Virus record (IMG/VR): IMGVR_UViG_3300029309_000413 | Coordinates: 1 to 21,028 of that record | DNA from: a virus | Length of the DNA stretch: 21,028 nt | Reading direction: 5' to 3' (one strand) | Shown: one piece after another, positions 8,160 to 16,900 of the stretch | Position numbering within the stretch: position 1 is the stretch's first letter | Layout of the letters: each line of letters opens with the position of its first letter | Program-made: the position numbers and the translations under genes | The notes under the pieces: generated by a model | Databases searched by the model: none | The model's input: only the letters and a program-made list of their open reading frames with translations | Told to the model about the DNA's origin: nothing

Positions 8160-9857
8160 ATGGCAAATATTATAGTAACTGTAACAGGAGTGGGAGCAAC
8201 AGGGGGAACCTTTGGTTTTGGCGTCACTCCTATTCCAACGTCCACCTCTGGCACAACGTCTGTTGGCACAGTCGTTGCTCAAACAAGTTTACCTGTTACG
8301 TTTCCTGTTAAATTTACGACAACACAAGGCAGTACACTTGTTACTGTTGATCATGCTGATTTTGGTAGCTTAACGGGTGATACAGTTGTTTTATCAGAGA
8401 TGTTTTTCGGCACTGGTATTTATGAAGATTTAGCCACGCTTTTGGATGGAGAGCATGTGTTAACAACCGTCACAGGTGCTCAATACACTTTTAACCTGCC
8501 CTCTCCAGCGCAGCATAGTGTGGTGCAATCAGGCGAAGCAAACGTTGAATATGAGATAAGTATAGGCTTGGATCAAGCTACCGGCGGCGTGGGCTGGGGT
8601 GCAGGCACATGGGGTCGTGGCACTTGGGGCAGCGCCGCTAACGTGGCCGCAACGGACACCATCAGACTGTATAAGCAAGATAACTTTGGTGAGGATCTAA
8701 TCTTTAACATTGTTGATGGCACTATTTTTTATTGGGATGCCACGTTGGGTGTTAACACGAGAGGATTGCCTCTTACGCATTATGCCCCTGACGCTCCTAG
8801 TGTTGCGCGGCAGGTATCTGTCTCTGATCGGGACAGACATGTCATTGCCTTTGGTGCCACACCATTGAACGGCACAGAACGAGATCCTTTGTTAATCCGT
8901 TTTAGTGATCAAGAGAATCCTTTTACATGGACTCCTACTGCTACAAATAGTGCAGGAGATCTAAGGATAGGTAACGGATCTGAGATCGTACAAGCCGTTG
9001 AGACAAGGCGTGAGATAATTGTAATTACGGACAGCTCTGTGCACTCGATGCAGTTTATTGGAGCACCGTTCACGTTTGGTGTAACACAGCTATCTAATCA
9101 GACCAGTATACGAGGTATCAACTCGGCTGTCGCTGTTGGTGATGCCGTATTCTGGATGGGTTCCAATCGATTTTATGTTTATGATGGTCGCGTGCAACCG
9201 TTACCGTGCGTGGTCAGAGATCATGTGTTTGAAGATTTTGACGTAAAGCAGTCAGATAAGGTATTTGCTGGATCAAATGCGGCATTTGGTGAAGTGTTCT
9301 GGTTCTATGCCTCTGAAAGTAACTCTACTGAAAATGGTGGCACTGGAGAGAACGATAGATATGTGGTCTACAATTATGAACAAAAGATCTGGTATGTGGG
9401 CACGCTAGAGAGGACAACTTGGCTTGACCGTGGCATCAACGATTTCCCGATGGCGACTACTTCTGAAAGCAATGCTGATACTCCTCTGAAACTATATAAT
9501 CATGAGTCTGGTGTAGATGCTGACGGAGTAGCGTTTACAGCCTTTATTGAGTCGGCTCCGATTGACATAGGTGACGGCGAACAATTCTCATTTATTAAGC
9601 GTATGATACCAGATCTTAACTTTGATAAGTCTACAGCCACGGCCACTAAACAGGCTGTTGTGACATTGAAGTCACAAAGATTTCCAGGCACAGGATTTAC
9701 TAAATCAAAAGCCTTGACAGTGACCGATACCACAGAACAAAACCATACCAGATTGCGTGGCAGATCTTTTGGCATGCGGATACAATCTGACAATCAAGGT
9801 GTGTTCTGGAGACTTGGATCACCTAGGTTAGACGTACAACCGGACGGTAAACGATGA
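8160..9857 (+). CDS. P22 gp10-like tail hub/stabilisation protein, C-terminal part
   Basis: A 565-residue ORF carrying the body of the phage stabilisation (P22 gp10-like) family. In P22, gp10 joins the portal/gp4 ring to the tail needle and closes the head. The first ~50 residues are repeat-like (MANIIVTVTGVGATGG, TSVGTVVAQTS), matching the repeat tail of the upstream ORF. Then come a Gly/Trp stretch (GGVGWGAGTWGRGTWG, about 139-154), DNFGEDLIFNI, VSDRDRHVIAFGATPL (about 219-234), IRFSDQENPFTWTP, ITDSSVHSMQFIGAPFTFGV, FYVYDGRVQPLPC, TAWLD-like TTWLDRGINDFP, FIESAPIDIGDGEQFSFIKR and the end RLDVQPDGKR. All are typical of the marine members. Its stop overlaps the next gene's start (ATGA, 9854-9857). 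Confidence 0.85.
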   Translation: MANIIVTVTGVGATGGTFGFGVTPIPTSTSGTTSVGTVVAQTSLPVTFPVKFTTTQGSTLVTVDHADFGSLTGDTVVLSEMFFGTGIYEDLATLLDGEHVLTTVTGAQYTFNLPSPAQHSVVQSGEANVEYEISIGLDQATGGVGWGAGTWGRGTWGSAANVAATDTIRLYKQDNFGEDLIFNIVDGTIFYWDATLGVNTRGLPLTHYAPDAPSVARQVSVSDRDRHVIAFGATPLNGTERDPLLIRFSDQENPFTWTPTATNSAGDLRIGNGSEIVQAVETRREIIVITDSSVHSMQFIGAPFTFGVTQLSNQTSIRGINSAVAVGDAVFWMGSNRFYVYDGRVQPLPCVVRDHVFEDFDVKQSDKVFAGSNAAFGEVFWFYASESNSTENGGTGENDRYVVYNYEQKIWYVGTLERTTWLDRGINDFPMATTSESNADTPLKLYNHESGVDADGVAFTAFIESAPIDIGDGEQFSFIKRMIPDLNFDKSTATATKQAVVTLKSQRFPGTGFTKSKALTVTDTTEQNHTRLRGRSFGMRIQSDNQGVFWRLGSPRLDVQPDGKR

Positions 9858-10081
9858 GTAGAGAACTTGTACCGCCACAGTTTCCTCTGCCACCAGAGGA
9901 ATATGACAGGCAATACTTTGATGAGATGGTTCGATCATTGACTCAACTTGTGGTACAGTTGCAAAACCCAGGTGAATTGAGAGGCACAAAAATCACTCTT
10001 ACTCAATTGCCCACTTCGCCTGCCGGTCTTGAGCCTGGAGCGTTGTATAATGACAGCGGAACTGTTAAGGTAGCTACATAA
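9854..10081 (+). CDS. Small phage protein, conserved C-terminal motif
   Basis: A 75-residue protein coupled to the hub gene by an ATGA overlap and to the next gene by a TAATG overlap. It has a Pro-rich acidic start (PPQFPLPPEEYDRQYFDEM), one amphipathic helix (about 25-42) and ends in LTQLPTSPAGLEPGALYNDS followed by GTVKVAT. The LPTS..GL..G.LYND.GTVKV pattern is common at the C-termini of small proteins encoded next to phage tail and head-completion genes. The function is unknown. The tight packing between hub and internal-protein genes makes a small virion component the likely reading. Confidence 0.7.
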   Translation: MSRELVPPQFPLPPEEYDRQYFDEMVRSLTQLVVQLQNPGELRGTKITLTQLPTSPAGLEPGALYNDSGTVKVAT

Positions 10082-10872
10082 TGGGAATAAGTCTTAAAAG
10101 TTTATTACCGATAGCAGGTGCAGCGGCAGGATACTTTTTAGGTGGTCCTGCGGGTAGCGCGGCTATGAACGCGGCTCTTGGCTCTGGGATTGGCACGTTG
10201 GTGGCTGGCGGTGACGCTGAAGACGCTGTAAAGAACGCCATATTGGCTGGTGGTGCAGGTGCAGGACTTGGATCATTAGGTGTGAAAGGTGCAGGTGCCG
10301 CCGCTACAGAAGCCGCTACACAAAGAGTATTGGCTGATCAGGCTCGTATGCAGGCAGGGCAGATAGGTGCCGGTGGGGATGCGATTGCCAAAGCCGCCGC
10401 AAAGAAGGGTGGTATTTTTGGTTCTGGTATAACGGCTGGAGATATAGCGATAGGTTCTTCTCTGCTTGGTCTAGCAGGTGTAGGCGATGAAGAGATTACT
10501 GATGATGAAGATATGCAACTTGAGTCTAGACCAGATTACACCGGTAAAAACATAGCAGGACTTTTTGTGGATCCTGTTACAGGCGCCGCATATGATACCA
10601 TAGAAGAACTTGAGGCTGCGGTGAAAGACAGAGGGACAAGTGGTATTGTATCTTTGAATATGGGCGGTCTGATCGAGGGTCCAGGCACTGGAACCTCGGA
10701 TGATGTAAAGGCCGGCATATATCAGAATGGTCAGAAGGTTCAAGAAGCACGGCTCTCGGATGAGGAATTTGTTATGACAAAGAAAGCTGTCACTGGTGCA
10801 GGAGACGGCGATCCTAAAAAAGGCGCCAAAGTCATGTATGCCATGATGGACAAGTTTGAAAGGATGGCGTAA
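10081..10872 (+). CDS. Gly/Ala-rich putative internal virion protein
   Basis: A 263-residue protein. The N-terminal half is strongly Gly/Ala-rich with hydrophobic stretches (LLPIAGAAAGYFLGGPAGSA at about 8-27, and AILAGGAGAGLGSLGVKGAG), the kind of sequence that can associate with membranes. The C-terminal half is acidic (GDEEITDDEDMQLE) and ends in MGGLIEGPGTGTSDDV, ARLSDEEFVMTKKAV and a short helix (VMYAMMDKFERMA). The GG.I.GPGTG.SD...DEFVM..KAV pattern is frequent in phage structural and tape-measure-like proteins. Position between the hub and the large helical proteins suggests an internal or ejection protein; this is inferred. Its start overlaps the preceding stop (TAATG). Confidence 0.7.
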   Translation: MGISLKSLLPIAGAAAGYFLGGPAGSAAMNAALGSGIGTLVAGGDAEDAVKNAILAGGAGAGLGSLGVKGAGAAATEAATQRVLADQARMQAGQIGAGGDAIAKAAAKKGGIFGSGITAGDIAIGSSLLGLAGVGDEEITDDEDMQLESRPDYTGKNIAGLFVDPVTGAAYDTIEELEAAVKDRGTSGIVSLNMGGLIEGPGTGTSDDVKAGIYQNGQKVQEARLSDEEFVMTKKAVTGAGDGDPKKGAKVMYAMMDKFERMA

Positions 10873-11750
10873 TGAGCACTAGCGTTGTAAAACAGCAAAC
10901 CGTTCTCCCTCCGTATCAAGAGACTTTCTTAAAGGATCTTCTTACTAGCACGCAAACCTTGGCAAATCAGCCAACGACCATACCTGAGTATCAGGTTGCA
11001 GGTTTTACACCTGGTCAACAGGCCGCTGTAAACTTAGGATATTCTGGCGTTGGATCATTTATGCCCATGATGCAGGCGGGTGCGGCGACACTTGGACAGG
11101 GAGTTGCATCCTTACAACCTGGTTCTTTTCAGGCATATATGTCTCCATATACTGATCAGGTGCTTGATCAAAGTCTTAGTGATCTTCAACGTCAATCCGA
11201 CATGGAACGTCAGCGTATTGGAGACGCGGCCATTAAATCAGGCGCCTTTGGTGGGTCAAGACAGGCCGTGGCAGAGCAAGAACTACAGCGCAACACACAG
11301 GACGCTTTTGCCAGACAATCTGCACAGTTACGAGCACAGGCATTTGAGTCTGCACAGGATCGAGCACAACAAGCGGGTGAACTGTTTGGTAAGTTAGGGT
11401 TGCAACAGGCGGCACTGGGTGAGTCTGCACAGGCGGCTGGACAACGTGACGTTGGCATTCTGTCACAACTTGGCGGCATGGAGCAACAGCAACAACAGCT
11501 TGAGCTTGACGCACAACGTGCTACGAGCCTTGAACGCCAGTTTGAACCGTATCAGCGTATCGGATTTATGTCTGATATTTTCCGTGGCGTACCGTCAACA
11601 ACAAGCACGTTACAGTCCACTACGACACCCAAACCTAGCTTCCTGTCACAGCTTGGCGGTATTGGCATGGGCGTGGCTGGTCTTCAACAAGCTGGTGCGT
11701 TTGGTCAAGGCGGTATCTTTGGTGGCTTATTCCCAGGTGGTGGTTCATGA
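10872..11750 (+). CDS. Gln/Ala-rich putative ejection protein
   Basis: A 292-residue protein rich in Gln and Ala, mostly helical by composition. Visible landmarks: PPYQETFLKDLLTSTQ, an AAVNLGYSGVGSFMPMM region, YMSPYTDQVLDQSLSDLQRQ (about 89-108), then SGAFGGSRQAVAEQELQRN and a long helix with many Gln (about 105-225, likely coiled coil), and a Gly/Phe-rich hydrophobic end (GGIFGGLFPGGGS). The YM.PYTD.V.D..L.DL.RQ...GAFGGSR pattern is recurrent in marine phages in exactly this place after gp10-like genes and is usually annotated as hypothetical or DNA-injection-like. It overlaps the previous gene by TAATG and the next by ATGA (11747-11750). Confidence 0.72.
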   Translation: MSTSVVKQQTVLPPYQETFLKDLLTSTQTLANQPTTIPEYQVAGFTPGQQAAVNLGYSGVGSFMPMMQAGAATLGQGVASLQPGSFQAYMSPYTDQVLDQSLSDLQRQSDMERQRIGDAAIKSGAFGGSRQAVAEQELQRNTQDAFARQSAQLRAQAFESAQDRAQQAGELFGKLGLQQAALGESAQAAGQRDVGILSQLGGMEQQQQQLELDAQRATSLERQFEPYQRIGFMSDIFRGVPSTTSTLQSTTTPKPSFLSQLGGIGMGVAGLQQAGAFGQGGIFGGLFPGGGS

Positions 11751-13981
11751 GCATTTACAACCGCAAGATGTTTAACCGCAACGCTCGTAACGCTCTTAAC
11801 AGAACTGCGGGTATACCTAACGTTGCAATGTTTCATGCTGGTGGTCCTGTAGGTCACACGCATCAAGGAAACATATTACAAAGATTTATAAATGCCCCGA
11901 ATACTATCAGTGGAGTAGTTAATTCACTTAGCGGGAGTAACCCACAAACTCCTGTTGGATCAATTCAAAGAGTTGGCGGCAACACTAATCCACTTAACAT
12001 GTCTCCTATCGAAGCGGCGGCTTTACGAGAGTATCGAGCCAAGCAATCTCCACAACCAAACATTGGTTCTTTACTTACTCTAAGAGGCGGGGCTAGTGGT
12101 GTGGTGTCAGATGCGGTAGGTCCGCGATCCTCAAAACTTGGCACAAGATTGCTACAAGATGCGGCCACTTATGGAACAAATGTTTTTGTTGATGCCCCTA
12201 TGGCTGCTGGCGCTGGTTTAGCCAGTCTGTTTGCGAGACGTAAAGATAAAGGGGCAGGTACAGTTGGTGCTCCAATGCGTTTAGCAGGGGGTGTAGTAGA
12301 TCAAATAAACACTGGAAAACTGCCTGAAGATTTGTCGGGTGTTGATATAACGACCATACCAGGCGTAGGTGTTGGCACTCCTCCTCCTGTTCCTGCTGGC
12401 ACTGCACCAGGGACGCCCATAAAAATTGGTGCACCTGGAGATAAAACTCGCCAGCCCCCAACAGATCCATTTAGTCCACAATTCCCAATCGCCTTTGGAC
12501 AACCCGTGACAGACATGGCTCAGATAGCCACGGCTGATGCCGGTATGCAAACGGATGCAGCACCAATGGGTCGTTTACAAGATGAAGAGACTAGAAAACG
12601 CATCTTGGCTGAAGAAACTCGTATGCAACAAGGTCAAACAACTCCTACTCCTACAGAATCTGAGGAAGATCGTCAAAAACGCATCTTGGCTGAAGAAACT
12701 CGCATGCAACAGGGTCAAATATCTCCTCTAGATGAAAATGAAGAACCGAGTATTGAGATCAAGACTAAAGAAGAGATTGAGGACGTAATTAATAGTGGTG
12801 ATCCTAAAACTCAACAGGATCAGTTAAGACAGTTAATGAAAGAGTTTACGCAGAATGCGCCACAATATGATGGCGTAGATAAAGGTCTTGCCATGGCAAA
12901 GATTGGGTTTGCTATGGCCGCAGGTAAAAGTCCTCGCGCCATTGAAAACATTGCAAGCGCCATGGAACAAGGTGCAGATATGTTAATAAAGGACAAGGCA
13001 AAGAAGGACGAATTTAATCGCCAAGTTCAGCTTTCTGCGTTGCAATATGGAATTGGTGAAATTAGTAAAGAGCGTGCTCAAGCAAGACTTGATGAGAGAT
13101 CTTTTGAAAATTTTGTAAACGACAGTGACAAAACAATTACTTATAAAGGTGTCGAGTATGCCCCTGGTCGATCAATCCGTATTAGTAACGCTGACTATTT
13201 AGCGAATGGTGGAAAGTTACCACCAGAACTAGCAACGGAAAAAGTATATACCAGTAATCAATCCGCGATAATTGCAAGAGCAAAAGCAAACGCTGATATT
13301 AGACAGAAAGCGTATGAAGCTAGACGCATGACTGTTAAGGATCAGACAAAGTATCGAGAAGATTACTCTGCGTTAGTTGATCAAGCGTCTCAAGCTGAAA
13401 CGGCTGGAACACTTATCGAATCTGTGATTAGAAGATCTGGTAAAGCGGTAGGCGGTGCGGCTGCGGTGAAACAGGCTGGTGCAAACTTCTTAGGCATTTT
13501 TAATTTAGAGGCTCCTGAAGGATGGAACGATCAAAAATTAGCGGTGCAAGATTTAAAAGCCGCGTTACAGTCAGTGGTTCCTGCTACTCTCGGTAAAACA
13601 CAATCAGCAAATTCAATTTCAAACCGAGATGTTGACTTGTTAATACAAGGTTTCTTGGCAGATGGGATTATGACTGCAAACGGAGACGGCACATTCGCCT
13701 TTGCAATGACTACACAAGAGACTTTTGTAAACTCATTGCAAAACGGCTTACGAGCTGTCCGTCAGTCTCAGGCAGAGGCTCTCAGAAACATGACCGCGAT
13801 AGATACTGAGTTGCTTGAATTATATACTCCATCAGGCAAAGTAGGTACAGCCATCACAGATCCTCTTAGAGCACAGGGTATATTTACGCCTGGTGGCACG
13901 GCTAAAGAAGGTGTCTCCATACAGAGCATGGTGCAAGCTGACGATGGCATATTTGATATTAACCCAGAGTTCTTTGGGTAG
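11747..13981 (+). CDS. Large putative internal virion protein with tandem repeat
   Basis: A 744-residue protein coupled to the upstream gene by ATGA. The N-terminal third is basic and flexible (NRKMFNRNARNALNR, MFHAGGPVGHTHQG) with a Pro/Gly-rich stretch at about 200-245. Around residues 280-325 two copies of KRILAEETRMQQGQ occur 27 residues apart. The C-terminal two thirds are helical and charged (TKEEIEDVINSGDPKTQQDQ, GLAMAKIGFAMAAGKSPRAI, ASQAETAGTLIESVIRRSGK). A patch near 600-660 (LQSVVPATLGKTQSANSISN, DVDLLIQGFLADG) may be a small globular domain. No enzyme motif was recognised. Its size, helical nature and position before the 1129-residue protein and lysozyme suggest a core or ejection protein, as in other podovirus-like genomes; this is inference from context. 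Confidence 0.72.
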   Translation: MSIYNRKMFNRNARNALNRTAGIPNVAMFHAGGPVGHTHQGNILQRFINAPNTISGVVNSLSGSNPQTPVGSIQRVGGNTNPLNMSPIEAAALREYRAKQSPQPNIGSLLTLRGGASGVVSDAVGPRSSKLGTRLLQDAATYGTNVFVDAPMAAGAGLASLFARRKDKGAGTVGAPMRLAGGVVDQINTGKLPEDLSGVDITTIPGVGVGTPPPVPAGTAPGTPIKIGAPGDKTRQPPTDPFSPQFPIAFGQPVTDMAQIATADAGMQTDAAPMGRLQDEETRKRILAEETRMQQGQTTPTPTESEEDRQKRILAEETRMQQGQISPLDENEEPSIEIKTKEEIEDVINSGDPKTQQDQLRQLMKEFTQNAPQYDGVDKGLAMAKIGFAMAAGKSPRAIENIASAMEQGADMLIKDKAKKDEFNRQVQLSALQYGIGEISKERAQARLDERSFENFVNDSDKTITYKGVEYAPGRSIRISNADYLANGGKLPPELATEKVYTSNQSAIIARAKANADIRQKAYEARRMTVKDQTKYREDYSALVDQASQAETAGTLIESVIRRSGKAVGGAAAVKQAGANFLGIFNLEAPEGWNDQKLAVQDLKAALQSVVPATLGKTQSANSISNRDVDLLIQGFLADGIMTANGDGTFAFAMTTQETFVNSLQNGLRAVRQSQAEALRNMTAIDTELLELYTPSGKVGTAITDPLRAQGIFTPGGTAKEGVSIQSMVQADDGIFDINPEFFG
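12595..12719 (+). repeat. Tandem direct repeat, 81-base period, within coding sequence
   Basis: Two 44-base copies (12595-12638 and 12676-12719) differ at two positions by eye, both third-position changes. They encode KRILAEETRMQQGQ twice, separated by an acidic Thr/Pro linker. The start-to-start distance is 81 bases, 27 codons, so the duplication keeps frame. Confidence 0.85.
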
Positions 13982-13995
13982 CACGGGAGTGCCTC

Positions 13996-16900
13996 ATGGC
14001 TGTTATAAAAGTACGAACACCTAACGGCGTGCAACAGGTAAGGATTGCCGGAGATAGTCCGACAGAGAGAGAACAAAAAGCCATAGTGGCTCAGTTTTTT
14101 CCTGAACAGTACCAACAAATGAGCCAAACCGCGCAAGCTCCTCAAGCAAACATGCCGACAGTTCCTGAAGTTAACTTGGCTGATGCAACTGTTGAAGAGA
14201 TAGAACAGTATAACATCGCGTTAGAGAAGGCTGGTATAAACCCAGACACCATGCAGCCTTTTCGTGAGGGTGAGCGATCTTCCATGCGTGATGCAAATGT
14301 CGATTATTTCACTGGATTAAAAGACTTTGAACTGCGTGCAGGACTTGGAGCCAGGGAAACACAAGAAGAAAAGATAGCGTATCTCTCCGATAAGATAGGG
14401 GCAAAGAGCTTCCGACAGGATGAAGGTGGTCGATTCATTCTGACCCAACAAGGGCGTCAGAAATTAGGACTAGGCGAAGGCAAAGAGATATCCATTGATG
14501 AAGAAGGTCTGTCTCGATATGACGTAGCGGACTTTACAGGGGCAGCGGGTGTACCACTAGCGGCAGGTATTGGTGCCGGCATGTTGCTTTCCGGCACTGG
14601 GTTCTTGCTTGCCGCACCTGTGGTTGGTGTAACCATGGGATTAGCAAAACTGGCTGATGAAGCGTATGAAACTTCATTAGGATATCAACGTCAGTCACGG
14701 GATGAGATACTTCGTGATGCCGCATATGAAGCTGTGTTTGGAGCCACAGGCGAACTTGCTGGTAGAGCAATCACAAGCGTATTTGGTAGAATACTTAAAG
14801 GCTCTGGCAGCGCCGAGGCAGAGGCCGCTAGAGCACAAGGTAGAGAATTAGTTAAGCAGGGTTTTCGTCCTACGGTTGAAGGCGCAGCACCTGGCGTGCG
14901 TCCTGTCTTAAATCGTCTCCAAGCTATTTATGAGGGCGTGTTTCCAAATCAAAAAGCCGCAGATGAAAACTTGCGCTTGTTAACGGCAGAACTAAAAGCC
15001 TTGGGTGTGGCTGATGATGGTGCTGTTGATGGTCTTGAGAGAGTTGTGAAGCAGGACATTGAAAAACTGTTTGGTGCATCCAAGAAGTCTGTACAAGCGG
15101 CTCAACGAGAGTTGGATACGGAAATAGAGCAAGGCATCAAAGCTATTATTGATCCTCTACGCCGTGGTGAAAAATTAAGTAAAGAATCTATTCAATCCTT
15201 AGTTAATGCAAAGACCGTGTTTGATGAACAAGCTGACGGATTGTTTACAGCCGCATCTAAAGCGTTAGGTGAAAACAACAGAATTATTCCTGTGTCAGGA
15301 ATAAAAACAGTCTTGGATCGTATCGCTCGTACTAGTCCTGAAGCAGACCAGTTAAACAATACACAACTGTATAGAATTATTGATGAGTCTATCAACAAAG
15401 TTGTGGCTGATGCCGCTAAACGAGGGCAGCCTATGACTAAGCAAGAGGCTCTTTCCTTTGCATACGTCAGTCCAGAAGACGCTCATATTGTTCGTCAGAT
15501 TGTTCGTAATCTTGGTTACAGTGATGAGTTCAAAGCAACGGTTGCTGGAGGTAATCAAGCCGCATTGAAGTCAGCCGTGGACGATGCGTTCTTTGCAGGA
15601 GAACAAAAACTTAATCTAGTTCTTGCTCATTTTGGTAAAAATCAGCCAAAGAGTGTCACAGGCAGAGAATTAACAGAGTTATTAAACGAGTCTGAAACTC
15701 AACAACTTCGTTCACTAATGAACCAAAGTGGTATGGAGTTTAGTTCTCCACCAACCACGGGCACATTGGCACAACTTCGTGAGGGGCTGAATTTGATGCA
15801 ACGATCTCGTAAATATTATGAGAAGGGTATGCGTAGGTTTGGTGATCCAATAGTAGAAAAGCTATACAAAGAAACACAGGCTGGACGTATAGATATTGAT
15901 GCAACCAAATTTATGGATGAGTTGATAGAGGCAAACTCGCCAGAAAAACTTAACCGATACTTCCGTGCAATCCGTGGTACAGGTATCGTGCAAGGACTTG
16001 AGACTGGTGAAGCTACATTAGCTAAAGCGTCTATTACACTTCCAAACGGTTCAAAAGGAACGATAGCGCAAGCAAGAGCCGCGCTAGATCAAATGCCTGA
16101 AAACTCAACCAAGAGAGCTTTTCGTCAAAAAATTCAAGCAGCAGAGGCTAAAGCTGCGAGGACTGCTGAAGCACGAGGTCAGGGTGCCGCCGCACAGGAA
16201 GCCTCAAGACAGCAATTGGCTAGGTCTTGGTTAGAACGCGAACTTGCTGATCCAACAAATAAAACCGTTAAGAACGGTGTAGAGGTAATAGACGGGATTA
16301 AATTAGCACAAAGAATAGAGGGTCTTGGTTCAACAGCAAAGGTTCTATTCAAAGGCGAACTAGATGAGATCAATAGACTAACGCAACTGTTAAAACAAAC
16401 AGGTACGGAGTTTGATCCTGCGGTTCTTAATCAGTTTGCTGATGACAGCATAGCCAATACTATAAGAGGTGTTAATGAAGCGTTAGCCACCAGAGCGGGG
16501 TTCAACGAAAACAGTTTCTTACAAGCGTTATCCAAAAACGACTCTGAAGGAATAGTCAGTGCAATTTTCCAGAGGGGTAACGCAGAGAAGATCAGACAAT
16601 TTAAATCAGGAAGAATTAAAGTTCGTGCAGCAGGTGCAGATGGACAACCTGTTCTTGCCAATCAGTTTGGTGAGATCAGTCAACAGTCTGTCGAGGCTGT
16701 TGAACAAGCGGCTATGGGTCGTATCCTTAGATCTCTTGGTGATGTGGACTCTCCTGCTTTTCGTGAGGCTTTTGTGTCTGGAAGACTAGGTTCCAAACTA
16801 CAAAGCACCTTGGAGGGATATGGCAGAGAATCCGTTGAGGCCATGTTTGGCAAGCAGGTTTCAAATGATTTGTTTAAACTTGCGGACAATATGGTGTCCG

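Noticed and set aside
8130-8165. Programmed ribosomal frameshift joining the two gp10-like ORFs
   Set aside because: There is no slippery heptamer, and stops in both frames (TAG 8150, TGA 8154) prevent a +1 shift from giving a fused product; reinitiation is simpler.
11080-11775. Several overlapping ORFs on both strands in the Gln/Ala-rich region
   Set aside because: They lie within the 292-residue gene, lack ribosome sites and have low-complexity products typical of shadow frames.
12198-12550. Minus-strand ORFs opposite the 744-residue gene
   Set aside because: They are frame shadows of a Pro/Gly-rich coding stretch, with no ribosome site and no recognisable product.
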